Shown here one piece after another: positions 37,467 to 50,216 of a stretch of 64,000 bases of DNA. Each line of letters starts with the position of its first letter. Position 1 is the stretch's first letter. A model generated the notes under the pieces. That model worked only from the letters and a program-made list of their open reading frames with translations. It did not search any database and was not told the DNA's origin. The stretch is from Sphingosinicella sp. (GTDB lineage Bacteria; Pseudomonadota; Alphaproteobacteria; Sphingomonadales; Sphingomonadaceae). The position numbers and the translations under genes are program-made. The stretch lies in the NCBI GenBank assembly GCA_013816585.1, contig JACDEE010000001.1:15001-79000 (forward strand), given 5' to 3'.

Positions 37467-38542
37467 GTGTCCCGCCCGGCTCCACGATTGGCATCGTCGG
37501 GGGCGGTCAGCTCGGGCGTATGCTGGCCATGGCGGCGGCGCAGCTTGGCTATCGATGCCATATATATGCCCCCGACGAAGCGCCGCCGGCCGCCGAAGTA
37601 TCGGCGTTGTTCACGCGGGGCGCCTATGATGACGAGGCGGCGCTTGCCCGGTTCGGCGCGGCGGTCGACGTCGCTACCTACGAATTCGAAAATATCGCCG
37701 CCGGGCCACTTAGCGCCCTGGCCGGCCAGGTGGCGCTCTATCCTCCGCGCAAGGCGCTTGAAACGGCGCAGGATCGCCTCGCCGAAAAGCAGTTCGTCCA
37801 GCGGCTCGGCGGGCGGCCAGCCCCTTTTGCGGTGGTGGATAGTCGCCAGGACCTGGAGACGGCGCTCGGCCATATCGGTGTTCCCGCAATCCTCAAGACC
37901 CGGCGCTTTGGCTATGACGGCAAGGGGCAGGCGCGGATCATGCACTCGTCCGATGCCGACGCGGCCTGGGATGCGGTGCAAGGATCGCCCTCGATCCTGG
38001 AAGGATTTGTGGAGTTCGAACATGAATTCTCGATCCTGCTTTGCCGCGCCGGGTCCGGTGAAATCGCGATCTGGGACGCTCCGCTTAACGTCCATGCCGA
38101 AGGCATTCTCGATACCTCTATTATTCCCGCCCCGGCCGTAATCCGACCGGCAGTGGAAGAGGCGACCCAGCTCTCCCGAACGATCGCGGAGGACCTTGGC
38201 CATGTGGGCCTGTTGACGCTGGAGTTCTTCGCAACGCGCGAAGGCGCGATTTTCAATGAGATGGCGCCGCGCGTGCACAATAGCGGCCATTGGACGATCG
38301 AGGGCGCGTTGAGCTCGCAGTTCGAAAATCATGTCCGCGCGATTTGCGGATTGCCGCTGGGGGCGACCGACCTCGTCGTGCCGCGCGTCGAAATGAAGAA
38401 TCTGATCGGAGCCGATGTCGATGACTGGCGTGAAATCCTTACCGATCCGAGCGCGCATCTGCACCTCTATGGCAAACGCCACGCCCGACCCGGCCGCAAA
38501 ATGGGCCATGTCACCCGGCTGATCGGCGCGGGCGGACATTAA
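37463..38542 (+). CDS. purK: N5-carboxyaminoimidazole ribonucleotide synthetase PurK
   Basis: 359 residues, an ATP-grasp enzyme that makes N5-CAIR from AIR and bicarbonate, the substrate of the adjacent PurE. Landmarks are [13 protein letters not shown] (residues 8-20), the [14 protein letters not shown] loop, and [13 protein letters not shown], which carries the Mg-binding residues. It converges on the M16 peptidase gene with 18 nt between stops. Confidence 0.96.
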   Translation: MSVPPGSTIGIVGGGQLGRMLAMAAAQLGYRCHIYAPDEAPPAAEVSALFTRGAYDDEAALARFGAAVDVATYEFENIAAGPLSALAGQVALYPPRKALETAQDRLAEKQFVQRLGGRPAPFAVVDSRQDLETALGHIGVPAILKTRRFGYDGKGQARIMHSSDADAAWDAVQGSPSILEGFVEFEHEFSILLCRAGSGEIAIWDAPLNVHAEGILDTSIIPAPAVIRPAVEEATQLSRTIAEDLGHVGLLTLEFFATREGAIFNEMAPRVHNSGHWTIEGALSSQFENHVRAICGLPLGATDLVVPRVEMKNLIGADVDDWREILTDPSAHLHLYGKRHARPGRKMGHVTRLIGAGGH

Positions 38543-38560
38543 CCGCCCGCGCCCGATACC

Positions 38561-41446
38561 TTATTGCGGGCCGGCGATCGATTGCGCCGACACCACTTCG
38601 ATCGGAAGACCCAGCGGCAGAAGCTGGGGCCGGACCGTTGCGGCGTCGCCGACCACCACCCAGACGATCTTGGACGGATCGATCATCTGCCGTGCCCGCT
38701 GATCCAGAACCTGTGCGGTCATGCCCCGATAGCGGTCCGCGATCATCTCCCAATAATTATCGGGCCGGCGGTACAGCGCGTTCGAACGGAGCGAGCCAAG
38801 CAACGCGCCGGAAGTTTCGAACTGCCCGGCAAGCTGCCTGGTGTTGCCGTTGATGATCCGCTGCAATTCGGCAGGGGTGACCCCGTTGCTGGTGGTGAAG
38901 CCCTTGATCTGATCGATCACGGCCTGAATCGCCGGGCCGGTCTTGTCGGCTTGCACGGGCGCATTGATCACATAGGGGACGAGATCCTCGCGGAGCCCGA
39001 TTCCGCTAGAGGAACCGTAGGACCAGCCCTTGGTCTCGCGCAGGTCCATGTTGATCCGGGCGAGGAAGCTGCCGCCGAGAATCTCGTTTGCGGCGGTCAA
39101 GGTCAACAGATCCTCCGTACCGCGAACCGGCAGGACGGTGCCCGCGACGATCAGGGATTGCGGCGATTGCGGGCGGTCGATGATCACGATCCGCGAGCGC
39201 GGCGCAGGCGGCGTGGCGGCGAAATTCTTCGTCCCCTTCGCTGCTGCCGGCGAGGTCCAATTGCCAAAGCGCGCCTCCAGTAACGGAACCAGCTCCGCCA
39301 GCGGCAGATCGCTGACCGCAAAGATGGAAGCGTTGTCGGGACGAATCCATCCTTGGTGGAAACGGATAAGGTCATCCCGCGACAGCGACTTCAATACTTG
39401 CGGCGTGCCGAGACCGCTGGTGGGCCGCCCATAAGGATGGTTCGGGCCGTAGAGCAATGGCGCCAGCGTCCGTCCGGCTAGGCCGGCGGGCTGGGTAAGT
39501 TCTTGCGCGATCTGCGCGATCTGCTGCGCCCGCAACCGCTCCACTTCGGAAGGTTCGAAGGCGGGATTGCGAACGATGTCCGCCATAAGGTCGAGCGAGG
39601 CCCCGAGCACCGGAGTAAGCGCGGTCATCGTCACCGCGGTACGATCGAGCGAGGCACCTGGATTGATGCTCGCGCCAAGCCGTTCCTGCTCTTCGGCAAT
39701 CTGAATCGAATTGCGGCTGGTGGTACCTTCTTCCAGCAGGTTTAGTGCCAAAGCCTGGGTACCGAGCGCGCCTGAAGGGTCGGCCGCAGTGCCGGCGTTG
39801 AATTCGACGGCAAGGCGAGTCACCGGGACGGTGTCGCGGCGCGAATAGATGATTGGAATGCCGTTCGACAGGGTCGCCCGCTCGATCTCGGGGAGGTCGA
39901 GCGCGGAGATATCGCCTACCGGCGGCATGGGACGATTTTCGACGTAGGGGAGCGGCGCCATCGGCTGTTCGCCGGGTTGCGGTTCACGGTAATAACGCGG
40001 ACGCTGGCTGGCTGCGCCTCGGCTACCCTTGGCCTCCTCATAAGCCTCACGGCCACCCGGCACCACGCGCAGGGTATATACCGGGCGGGTCAGCCATTTT
40101 TGCATGACGCCCCGAACATCCTCGGGGGTGACCTTCCCATAAGCCAGCAGCTGCTTCTTATAGAATTCGGGGTCGTCCGCGTAGAGCGTTCCCTCCGCCA
40201 GCGCGACGGCCTTGCCGCCGAAGCCGCCCACTTGTTCCAGCCCCTGGATACGCCCCGAAACCTCGCGCATGGCGACGCGCTGCACTTCGTCGGCAGTAGG
40301 CCCGGTGGCAATGAAGTCGGCAATGATCCGGTCGAGGCGCTCGGCCACTGCGCCCGGATCCTGACCAGGCTTCACGTTGACCTGCACTTCGAACAGGCTG
40401 ACGCGGTGGAAGGGCAACAGGCTGGCGGAGACGCTGACCGCGCTCTGATCCTTGCGGACCAGTTCGTTGTCGAGCCTGGAACTGGCGAGGCCGCCGAGCA
40501 CGGTCGCACCCATTTCAAGCGGGATCATGTCCGGATCGGTGAGACCCGGCACCGCCCAGTTGCGGTAGATGCGCGTGTTGGCGACGCGATCCTTCATGAC
40601 TTCGACTTTGGGCGCAGCCAAAGTGGGTACGGCAGCGGCGGCTGGAACGTTCACAGGCCCGCGTGGAATATCGCCGAAATATTTTTCGACCATCGGACGA
40701 GCTTCGGCCGCGGAAACGTCGCCCGCGATGACCAGAACCGCGTTGTTCGGGCCATATTTGTCGCGGAACCATTGCTTCACATCTTCGAGCGTCGCAGCGT
40801 CGAGGTCGGCCATCGAGCCGATGGTCGAATGATGATAGGGGTGGCCTTCGGGGAACAGCGCTTCCAATTGCGCATATTCGACCAGGCCGAACGGGTCATT
40901 ATCCCCCTGGCGCTTTTCATTCTGCACCACGCCGATCTGATTGGTGAGCTTTTCCTGCGTCACCGCGCCCAGCAAATGGCCCATGCGGTCGCTTTCCAGG
41001 AACAAGGCCCGTTCCAAGGCAGGGCGCGGTACGGTCTGGAAGTAATTGGTACGGTCGAACCAGGTGGTGCCGTTATAATCGGTGGCCCCAATTTCACGCA
41101 GCGGCTCGAAATAATCGCCGGGTGAATTTTCCGAACCGTTGAACATCAGATGTTCGAACAAATGCGCAAAGCCGGTCTTGCCCCTGGGCTCGTCCTTGGA
41201 TCCAACATTATACCAGATCGATACCGCCGCTACCGGCGCTTTCCGGTCTTCATGGACGACGACACGAAGGCCGTTGTCGAGCGTGAAGGATTGGTAAGGA
41301 ATATCGACCTGCCGCACGAGCGCGGCAACCGGCGGGACGCCCGCGGGCGCCGCCGCTCCGGACGTCGTCACCGAAGCTTCGGGGATGGCGCAGGCCGAAG
41401 CGGACAAGGCTGCAAGCAAAGCGATTGGAAGGAGCAAACGGCGCAT
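38561..41446 (-). CDS. M16 family metallopeptidase, two-lobed, exported
   Basis: A 961-residue pitrilysin-type protease made of two M16 halves in one chain. The inverted zinc motif HLFEH is at residues 95-99, with the distal Glu about 75 residues further (LEDVKQWF). The second half (from about residue 515, [13 protein letters not shown]) lacks the motif and serves as the inactive lobe. A signal peptide is present (ASACA near residue 19, a weak lipobox), so it is periplasmic or membrane-attached. The true start is ATG 41446 with AAAAGGA; a much longer open frame reaches into clpB on the other strand and is not real coding. It is divergent from clpB. Confidence 0.92.
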   Translation of the reverse strand: MRRLLLPIALLAALSASACAIPEASVTTSGAAAPAGVPPVAALVRQVDIPYQSFTLDNGLRVVVHEDRKAPVAAVSIWYNVGSKDEPRGKTGFAHLFEHLMFNGSENSPGDYFEPLREIGATDYNGTTWFDRTNYFQTVPRPALERALFLESDRMGHLLGAVTQEKLTNQIGVVQNEKRQGDNDPFGLVEYAQLEALFPEGHPYHHSTIGSMADLDAATLEDVKQWFRDKYGPNNAVLVIAGDVSAAEARPMVEKYFGDIPRGPVNVPAAAAVPTLAAPKVEVMKDRVANTRIYRNWAVPGLTDPDMIPLEMGATVLGGLASSRLDNELVRKDQSAVSVSASLLPFHRVSLFEVQVNVKPGQDPGAVAERLDRIIADFIATGPTADEVQRVAMREVSGRIQGLEQVGGFGGKAVALAEGTLYADDPEFYKKQLLAYGKVTPEDVRGVMQKWLTRPVYTLRVVPGGREAYEEAKGSRGAASQRPRYYREPQPGEQPMAPLPYVENRPMPPVGDISALDLPEIERATLSNGIPIIYSRRDTVPVTRLAVEFNAGTAADPSGALGTQALALNLLEEGTTSRNSIQIAEEQERLGASINPGASLDRTAVTMTALTPVLGASLDLMADIVRNPAFEPSEVERLRAQQIAQIAQELTQPAGLAGRTLAPLLYGPNHPYGRPTSGLGTPQVLKSLSRDDLIRFHQGWIRPDNASIFAVSDLPLAELVPLLEARFGNWTSPAAAKGTKNFAATPPAPRSRIVIIDRPQSPQSLIVAGTVLPVRGTEDLLTLTAANEILGGSFLARINMDLRETKGWSYGSSSGIGLREDLVPYVINAPVQADKTGPAIQAVIDQIKGFTTSNGVTPAELQRIINGNTRQLAGQFETSGALLGSLRSNALYRRPDNYWEMIADRYRGMTAQVLDQRARQMIDPSKIVWVVVGDAATVRPQLLPLGLPIEVVSAQSIAGPQ

Positions 41447-41515
41447 CGAACATCCTTTTCGAATCCTATGCCACGCACCATAGCCGCGTGTAATAGGAGC
41501 GCAATACGGTCGGGC

Positions 41516-41543
41516 CTTGTGTGGCAAGGCGGCAACACTACAT
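41516..41543 (+). promoter_or_regulatory. Possible heat-shock (sigma-32) promoter of clpB
   Basis: CTTGTG (41516-41521), 14 nt, CACTACAT (41536-41543). The first element matches the CTTG core of RpoH promoters and the second partly matches CCCCATNT. The site was considered because clpB is normally an RpoH target. It is weak by eye. Confidence 0.3.
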
Positions 41544-41563
41544 CGGTTCGAAAGGGGCAGGGT

Positions 41564-44164
<2,601 letters not shown>

Positions 44165-44327
44165 TACCGACGAGGGATCGCCAAAGCTCCGGAAGCTAAA
44201 TCCGTTTCGCCAAAATTACCTCGATATTCCGACGTCGAGCGGGATGAATGTCCATGCCAGGTTTTTCTGACCGCTAAAAATGTAGCAGTAGCGGGGCGGG
44301 CCGTCCGGGCGCACCGCAACTCATGGG

Positions 44328-44894
44328 CTATTGGCCGTGAGTGCTGCCCTTGGATCCTTGCAATTCTCCCCACTCCTCGCGGGTACGTTGCGCCATGGAC
44401 TCCCAGTCAGCTCTTGTCGCGCAGATGCGCTCGAAATCTGCAAGCGAGCCGGTCTTGAGCCTCCGCCGGCAAATCTTCTTTTCAGGCGCGGCGTTGGAAG
44501 CGATGGTCATTGCAGGCGCCGGGGTGCCAGACGCGTTCGCCGGCAACCTCCAATTGACGACGCCGCTAGCGACCGAGCTTATCTTGCGGCCATTCTCGTC
44601 TTTGATGCCCTTGAAGGTCGCGCGATTGAGAATCAGCTGGCATGTTTCCGCATCCAGCAGCTTGTATCCGCTGCTCTGCGTCACTTCACAAGCGCTGGCA
44701 TAGCCCTCGCGGTCGAGCGTGACCTTGAAACCGACCGCGCCCTGCTCTCCCGCGGCGAGCGCCCGCGCCGGATACTGGCTTTCAATCACGGCCTCGTTAC
44801 TGGCGTCGCGAATGGCCGCATCATTTGGTGGTCCGGCGATAGACGGCGCTGCCGTTCCGAGGAGAAGAGCGAACAAGAAAGCCGTGCGGGTCAT
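44328..44894 (-). CDS. Secreted TonB-C-terminal-like protein with Cys motif
   Basis: A 188-residue protein with a signal peptide (about 1-20, APSIA then GPP). Residues about 40-115 look like a free TonB C-terminal domain (YPARALAAGEQGAVGFKVTLDREG, then ASACEVTQSSGY). It has no membrane anchor or Pro-rich spacer. The tail has a CRRRLKTGSLADFERIC segment followed by ATRADWE, a Cys-Arg/Thr-Gly-Ser/Cys motif I have seen in sphingomonad hypotheticals. It cannot act as a normal TonB, but might bind TonB boxes or peptidoglycan. It is near the TonB-receptor cluster and on the same strand as the dioxygenase gene, 93 nt away. Confidence 0.8.
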   Translation of the reverse strand: MTRTAFLFALLLGTAAPSIAGPPNDAAIRDASNEAVIESQYPARALAAGEQGAVGFKVTLDREGYASACEVTQSSGYKLLDAETCQLILNRATFKGIKDENGRKISSVASGVVNWRLPANASGTPAPAMTIASNAAPEKKICRRRLKTGSLADFERICATRADWESMAQRTREEWGELQGSKGSTHGQ

Positions 44895-44987
44895 AGCAAT
44901 TTCTCCGTCATGCAGCTGATTTGTTACTCGAAACGAGCCAAGCCTTCAACCCCGCACTCTTCGGCAGCACAGATCTTGTCACCTTTA

Positions 44988-45950
44988 CTAGCGGGGTCTC
45001 GGAGGAAATGGCGGGCAGAAATCCCTCTGACGCCAGATCGCATTTTGCGGCTCCTCTGGATCTGGAATGGCAAAATTAAGATAGCCGAAGAACGTCATGA
45101 TCAGTCGCTCGCCCGGATCCTCGATGGCGGTGCGCCCGTGCATGAAGCGGCTATTGTCGAGCATCAGCACGTCGCCGCTGCGCCAGGCGACTCCCGCGGA
45201 CAAGCGCTCCCCTGTATCTCTAATCGCGTGCAGCCAGGGGTCAGGCACCGGCTGGCCATTGTCGAGCAGCGGGTAACCTTGGCGGTTGTGATTGAACCGG
45301 GCAAATAGCAGAAAATTGCCGAAGGCCGGCTCATCGATGAACATCGGACGGTGGAGGGCTGGTCGGCTGAAGAAACGGACCACTTCGCCTTCCACCCGGC
45401 GAAATTGATAAGGGCACCAGTCTGGTGGATGAGCAAGCTGCTCATCGGTAGGTTCAGGATTCCCGAGCCAGAATTCGAGCAGGCCTGGCCAGGTCGGCTT
45501 GACCTGGAGCAATCGCCGTCCTTCCAGGCCGCGCCGGATTTCCTCCGGCATCTGGCGCACCAGTTCCACGCCGTCACACATCGTCGTTGCGCCGCCGCGG
45601 CTTGGAGCGGAGAGGCAGCCGAAGAAGGCGGCATCCGGCTTCCAGGGCTCGCGGGAAAGTTCTGGATGAAGCGAAAAAGGTCCGGTGCCGGCATCGACAC
45701 TATGGACGTTATTTGATGGATCGATGGGCTGCCGGCCGGGGCTTTCATTGACGACTGAGGTGGAACAGAATTGCCGCGCGAAATCGCGGAACTGATAAAC
45801 TTCGGCGCTAAAGCCCCGGAGCAGCAGCGCTCCGTGCATCTTGTAAAGCGAGATGATTTCGGCCGGATCCAGGTCCAGAACCGAACGCTCGTCGGTTGGC
45901 TCGACCAGCACGTACGGACGCCCGGCTTCCGGAAGGTGAATCGTCGGCAT
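44988..45950 (-). CDS. TauD/TfdA-type 2-oxoglutarate dioxygenase
   Basis: A 320-residue Fe(II)/2-oxoglutarate dioxygenase. The iron triad is likely His95 and Glu97 (SLHPEL; Glu replaces the usual Asp of HxD) and His271 (SRFMHGRTAI), with Arg282 as the 2-oxoglutarate anchor. No signal peptide. Related enzymes include clavaminate synthase-like and beta-hydroxylating enzymes of amino-acid derivatives, so side-chain hydroxylation of an amino acid or peptide is plausible. It is divergent from a sulfotransferase-like gene with 49 nt between starts, which may share control. The substrate is unknown. Confidence 0.85.
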   Translation of the reverse strand: MPTIHLPEAGRPYVLVEPTDERSVLDLDPAEIISLYKMHGALLLRGFSAEVYQFRDFARQFCSTSVVNESPGRQPIDPSNNVHSVDAGTGPFSLHPELSREPWKPDAAFFGCLSAPSRGGATTMCDGVELVRQMPEEIRRGLEGRRLLQVKPTWPGLLEFWLGNPEPTDEQLAHPPDWCPYQFRRVEGEVVRFFSRPALHRPMFIDEPAFGNFLLFARFNHNRQGYPLLDNGQPVPDPWLHAIRDTGERLSAGVAWRSGDVLMLDNSRFMHGRTAIEDPGERLIMTFFGYLNFAIPDPEEPQNAIWRQRDFCPPFPPRPR

Positions 45951-45999
45951 AACGAGCTTCGGATAGCGGATGCCCCGCTGCCGGGCTATAGCCGGATTA

Positions 46000-46974
46000 A
46001 TGACTTTGACGCTCGATGACCTGTTCGCCTCGCCGGATCACTACCTCCACTCATTTGAGGGTGAGGCGGCGCTGTTCATGCCCATGGATCGCGAGGCCTA
46101 TCATCGCTCGATCTTTCTCGACGGACGAATCTCCCCGGCAGCCAGCCGGACGATGCTCCTTCCTGTGAAGAATTTTACCGAGCGAATTCCGCAGCCCGCC
46201 GGGACCGGCTGGATCTTCCATATCGCGCATTGCGGCTCCACATTGCTCGCGCGCGCTCTCGACCAATTATCGACCAATCTGGTCCTGCGCGAACCCTTCG
46301 CGCTGCGGCAGCTTGGCTTCGACTATGATGAAGAGCGGCTGGCCTTGGTCGCGGCGATGCTATCAAAGCGATACCGGCCAGACACCCCGACGATCGTCAA
46401 GGCGAACGTGCCTGTCAATTTCCTGCTACCGCATCTGATCCGCCTGGAGCCGGACGCACACGCAATCTTCCTGCAATGCAGTCTTCGCGACTATTTGCTC
46501 GCCATATTGCGGGATGAAAATCATCGAGAATGGATGCGCCGGGTTACAACCCATCTGGCATCCCATTTGGGAGGCCTTTCGGGCCTGGCCGATCACGAGC
46601 GCGCAGCCGCGCTCTGGCTGGCGCAAATGCAGGCCTTTGCACGCGCGATCCGCCAATTGCCCAATGCCCGAAGTCTCGATTCCGAAGCCTTCTTCGCGCG
46701 GCCTCGCCATTTCGTCGGCGTGGCCGCAAGGCATCTGCAAGTACCGATCACCGAATTGGAGCTGGACGCTCTTTTCAAGGGCTCCCTATTTACGACCTAT
46801 TCGAAGAACCCGGCGTTGGAATTCGACAACGCAGCGCGAATGATAAGACGAAGATCATTGGAAGATAGCCTCACCCCCGAGCTTGACCGGGCACAGGCAT
46901 GGCTCGACGGGAGAAAGCAAGAAACCGCAGACGCCCTGGCTGTCATCGCCGCGAGCGCGCTCCAAAACGAATAG
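46000..46974 (+). CDS. Sulfotransferase-like protein
   Basis: 324 residues. A P-loop-like segment [16 protein letters not shown] (about 73-88) matches the layout of the 5'-phosphosulfate-binding loop of sulfotransferases (G-S/T-T-x-L), followed by LREPFALRQL. A possible 3'-phosphate strand is near IFLQCSLRDYLLAILRDE (about 160-178). No membrane segment or signal. It is related to the protein at 59913. I call it sulfotransferase-like because the core is weaker than in the gene at 48518. I chose ATG at 46000; ten further codons are open upstream with no ribosome-binding site. It converges on the TPR-hydroxylase gene with 20 nt between stops. Confidence 0.72.
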   Translation: MTLTLDDLFASPDHYLHSFEGEAALFMPMDREAYHRSIFLDGRISPAASRTMLLPVKNFTERIPQPAGTGWIFHIAHCGSTLLARALDQLSTNLVLREPFALRQLGFDYDEERLALVAAMLSKRYRPDTPTIVKANVPVNFLLPHLIRLEPDAHAIFLQCSLRDYLLAILRDENHREWMRRVTTHLASHLGGLSGLADHERAAALWLAQMQAFARAIRQLPNARSLDSEAFFARPRHFVGVAARHLQVPITELELDALFKGSLFTTYSKNPALEFDNAARMIRRRSLEDSLTPELDRAQAWLDGRKQETADALAVIAASALQNE

Positions 46975-46994
46975 GCGTCACCCGGCCGTTGCGG

Positions 46995-48284
46995 TCAACC
47001 CAATTTCACCGCGCTGTTGGTGGCACGACCGCTCCGGTCGGCCACTTTATAGAAGCTACGGAGCAGATCGCGTTCGGTGTCGGTAAGATAGGGGTTCCAC
47101 ACGTCGAAGATGAGGACGGCGCGCACCTCGCTCGATCGGTTCCAGGCCTCGTGCTCGATCGTGTCGTCGAACGCCCACGCCTTGCCTGCCGCCCATTCGC
47201 GCGTTTCGCCTCCAACCCGAAAGGCACAGCCGGGCGGGACGATGATCGGAAGGTGGATGATGGTCCGTACGTTGCTGACACCCGTGTGGGCAGGAAGGTG
47301 CGCGCCGGGTCGCAGCAGCGAAAAAAAGACAGTCGGAGTGCGCCCAGGCAGATCAACCAGTGGGAGGGCCTCGACTGCGGCTGCTGTTTGTGGCGCGCGC
47401 GCGCACGCGGCATCGTTGCGGCGCCCGTCCTTCCATAGATGCAAGGCATTCCAATCCAAGGAATGATCCAAGGGCGTCCACTTGTTGGTCGGGGTGCCCG
47501 GCTCCATCGCGACATAAGGCAAAAATCCTGCGTCATCGACGCTGAGCAACGTCTCGAGTTCAGCCCGGATGTCTTGGGTCCTGCCCTCGATTTCCGCCAA
47601 CCAAGGAAAATGCCGCCGCTCGAAAAATTCTTCCGCCGGCAAAAACGGAAAATGGAGCCCGGCACATTGATTGGGATAAATCTGGCGGCGGCCGAGAACG
47701 TGGTCAATGCAGGCGTCGAACCGCCGGCGCTCCGTCTCCGCAAGATCAAGTCTTACCTGGGCAAGCCCGTCTTCAACCGCGTCGGCGAAATCTGCACTGT
47801 GGCGGGTCACGGCTTCGCGAGCATGTTCAAGCATTGCCTCAAGGGCGGGGGTTCGCTGGTCGAGCATCGGGGCCATGGCGAGCACGCCCGACCACCGTTC
47901 CACCGCGCGGGCATTTTCCCCTTGGCGTTCGAACAATTCGGCGAGGCGCACCAGCGCCATGAAGTGGCGCTGGTCTAGCGCAAGTGCCCCTTCCAGCGCC
48001 GCCAATTCGGCCGCGTCATCTTTTTGTTCGCGTCCCGCTTTTGCTAGATTCATCCAGAGGTCGGGCGATCGCGGATCAGCGGCTATCGCGCGGCGAAAAA
48101 AGCCGGCGGCGGCGGCGGGGTCGCCGGCCGAGAGCGCATGAAAGCCAAGATCGTTCAGTGCGGCGGGCTGCTCGCCCTCTTCGGCAATGATCCGTTGAAG
48201 AATTTGGACCGCTTCACTGGCGCGGCCGGCTTGCTTCGCTGCGCGTGCGGCGGCGAGGGATCGTTGAATTTCTGCCTGGTCCAT
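46995..48284 (-). CDS. TPR - aspartyl/asparaginyl beta-hydroxylase-like protein (second copy)
   Basis: 429 residues with a longer TPR region than its paralogue at 32584 (about 1-170; NDLGFHALSAGDPAAAAGFFRRAIAADP is a clear TPR). The C-terminal AspH-type dioxygenase domain is strongly similar: LRPGAHLPAHTGVSN and DDTIEHEAWNRS supply the metal His residues, and RVGGETREW supplies the conserved Arg. The two copies share many identical residues across the last 100. It lies between the two sulfotransferase-type genes, which suggests that protein or peptide hydroxylation and sulfation are linked. ATG at 48284 is preferred over TTG at 48293. Confidence 0.87.
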   Translation of the reverse strand: MDQAEIQRSLAAARAAKQAGRASEAVQILQRIIAEEGEQPAALNDLGFHALSAGDPAAAAGFFRRAIAADPRSPDLWMNLAKAGREQKDDAAELAALEGALALDQRHFMALVRLAELFERQGENARAVERWSGVLAMAPMLDQRTPALEAMLEHAREAVTRHSADFADAVEDGLAQVRLDLAETERRRFDACIDHVLGRRQIYPNQCAGLHFPFLPAEEFFERRHFPWLAEIEGRTQDIRAELETLLSVDDAGFLPYVAMEPGTPTNKWTPLDHSLDWNALHLWKDGRRNDAACARAPQTAAAVEALPLVDLPGRTPTVFFSLLRPGAHLPAHTGVSNVRTIIHLPIIVPPGCAFRVGGETREWAAGKAWAFDDTIEHEAWNRSSEVRAVLIFDVWNPYLTDTERDLLRSFYKVADRSGRATNSAVKLG

Positions 48285-48293
48285 GCGGCTCAA

Positions 48294-48517
48294 TAGCCAG
48301 TTTGCCCCGGATGGACAAACCTCTCCCTGGTCCTGACTGACTTATCGAACAAGGGCCCCGGCATCCGTTTAGTGAAGCCGCGGGCGGCGTGCGGCGGGTC
48401 GCCGCCGGCCTCTCAATCCCGCAGATGAGAGCGCAGGCCCGATCGCCAGGCGTCCTCTCCGGTTCAGTCTTCGGTTAACGCATTCAGACTTTCCGCCAAA
48501 TTGTTATAGACGGGTAT
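48294..48517. other. Divergent intergenic region with a leaderless-type promoter
   Basis: These 224 bases lie between the divergent TPR-hydroxylase and TPR-sulfotransferase starts. There is a GC-rich inverted stretch (GGCGGCG...CGCCGCC) near 48385-48415. A TATAGA hexamer at 48505-48510 ends only 7 nt before the sulfotransferase ATG at 48518, so that transcript could be leaderless. The matching -35 is weak. No tRNA or small gene is seen. Confidence 0.4.
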
Positions 48518-50167
48518 ATGCCCAGTCGAAATAAGAGCCCCAAACGCGACACCGCCCTGCACCGTTCGCGGATTGCACGTATCGAACAGGCCCTCGGCAG
48601 GGGCGATATTGCGCAAGCCGCGACTATTGCGGCCGTCGCGCTGGCGGCCGGGCAGGTCGATCCGATGGTCCTCAACCTTGCCGCCTGGCGCTGCGAGGAA
48701 GCAGGCGACTATTCTGGAGCCCACCGGTTATTGCAACGGGCCCTGGACTTGGCCCCCGGCGATGTCCTCGTGCTGGGCGCCATAGGTTCCGTGCTGCGCA
48801 AGGAAGCCCGATTTGAGGAGGCGCTTGCGGTGCTTGACCGGGTAGTGGCGGCGGAGCCGCGTCACGCGGCGGCCTGGCTTGAGCGCGGCTTTACCCTCGA
48901 GGCCTTGCGATCGGAACGGCTTGCCACCGAAAGCTATAAGCGGGCACTTACCCTTGATCCCAACCTGGCCCCTGCGCTGGGTAAGCTTGCCGACGGCGCC
49001 GCCAGGCGAGGCGACACGGAGGAGGCGCTGGGTTTTGCCGGCCGTGCCGTTGCAATCGACCCGCTCCAGCCCGCGGCAGTCTTCGCCTTGGCCGCAATCG
49101 ATATTGAGGCTGGAGAGGGCGCCCGAGCGGAGGCCAGGCTTCGGAAATTGCTGTCTTCGTCTTTGAAGAACGAGGATCAGACGCGCACGTTGACTTTGCT
49201 CGGCGATGCGCTTGACCGACAAGACCGCTGCCCCGAGGCGTTCGCCGCCTACGTCCAGGCCCAGGAAATTTTCAGAAGCGTATATTCTTCGTATCTCGCG
49301 CCTACTCCTGAATCTCCTTCGCATCGCGATTTCATCGAGAAGATCGCGGCCCAGGTTCGGGACGCCGCCCCAGCGACCAGCCCAATTGCGCTCGCCCCTG
49401 TTCAGGGGGAGACCAAATCCCATATTTTCCTGCTCGGCTACCCGCGCTCCGGCACTACCCTGGTAGAAAATATTTTGGCGAGCGCAGCCGAAGTGGTGGC
49501 GCTTGAAGAACATGAAACCCTGGTCGACACCGAAGAGGTTCTGGTGGCGAATGACGGAACGATGGCCGACCTCGATGCTCTCGATCCAGACCTCGTCGCG
49601 AAACTACGCGCGAGCTATTGGGAAAGGGTTCGTGGCTGGGCTGGCGACGTAACAGGCCGCGTCTTCGTCGACATGAATCCGCTGAATGGAATCAAATTGC
49701 CGGTGATTGCGCGCTTATTTCCCGACGCCCGGATCCTGATCATGCGGCGCGATCCGCGCGATGTCGTGCTGAGCTGCTTCCGCATAAATTTCGTCCCTAG
49801 CCCGGCTGCCTATTCCTTCAGCAATCTCGAAGAGACCGCGCGGCATTATGATGCGTTGATGCGGCTCACAGAACTTTGCCGGGAACGTCTCCCGCTCGCC
49901 TTCCATGAAGTGAGTTACGGTAACCTGATCACCGATTTCGAAACGACCGTGTGCGAATTGGCCGATTTCGTTGGGATCGAATGGACGGAAGACTTTCGTG
50001 CCTTTGGCAAGACCGCCCGCCGTCGCGGGGTGCGGACCGCCAGCGCGACACAGGTCCGGCGGGGCTTGTACAATGGCGGAGGGAGGTGGCGACGCTACCG
50101 GACTGAGCTGGCAACGGTCCTGCCGATATTGGAGCCCTGGGTTAGGCGGTTCCACTTCGAACCATAA
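48518..50167 (+). CDS. TPR-containing sulfotransferase
   Basis: A 549-residue fusion of five or six TPRs (about 15-260) with a C-terminal sulfotransferase (about 290-545). The PAPS 5'-phosphosulfate loop is LGYPRSGTTLVENIL (near residue 305). The 3'-phosphate strand is ILIMRRDPRDVVLSCFRINF (near 405). A late GRWRRYRTEL helps bind the cofactor. The enzyme transfers sulfate from PAPS to an acceptor, probably a protein or peptide held by the TPRs, as TPST-like enzymes do. No signal peptide is visible. It converges on the TonB receptor, sharing a terminator region. PAPS is made by CysD-CysNC 4 kb downstream. Confidence 0.9.
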   Translation: MPSRNKSPKRDTALHRSRIARIEQALGRGDIAQAATIAAVALAAGQVDPMVLNLAAWRCEEAGDYSGAHRLLQRALDLAPGDVLVLGAIGSVLRKEARFEEALAVLDRVVAAEPRHAAAWLERGFTLEALRSERLATESYKRALTLDPNLAPALGKLADGAARRGDTEEALGFAGRAVAIDPLQPAAVFALAAIDIEAGEGARAEARLRKLLSSSLKNEDQTRTLTLLGDALDRQDRCPEAFAAYVQAQEIFRSVYSSYLAPTPESPSHRDFIEKIAAQVRDAAPATSPIALAPVQGETKSHIFLLGYPRSGTTLVENILASAAEVVALEEHETLVDTEEVLVANDGTMADLDALDPDLVAKLRASYWERVRGWAGDVTGRVFVDMNPLNGIKLPVIARLFPDARILIMRRDPRDVVLSCFRINFVPSPAAYSFSNLEETARHYDALMRLTELCRERLPLAFHEVSYGNLITDFETTVCELADFVGIEWTEDFRAFGKTARRRGVRTASATQVRRGLYNGGGRWRRYRTELATVLPILEPWVRRFHFEP

Positions 50168-50193
50168 AAAAGGCGGGCCGCGAACGGCCCGCC
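50166..50193 (-). terminator. Bidirectional terminator between TPR-sulfotransferase and TonB receptor
   Basis: A perfect 9-bp stem GGCGGGCCG / CGGCCCGCC with a CGAA loop (50172-50193). It is flanked on the left by six A residues (a T-tract for the minus strand) and on the right by CTCTCT. It terminates the TonB receptor gene. Its effect on the plus-strand sulfotransferase transcript should be weaker, for lack of a T-run. Confidence 0.88.
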
Positions 50194-50216
50194 CTCTCTA
50201 AATCTCGACAGCTGGC

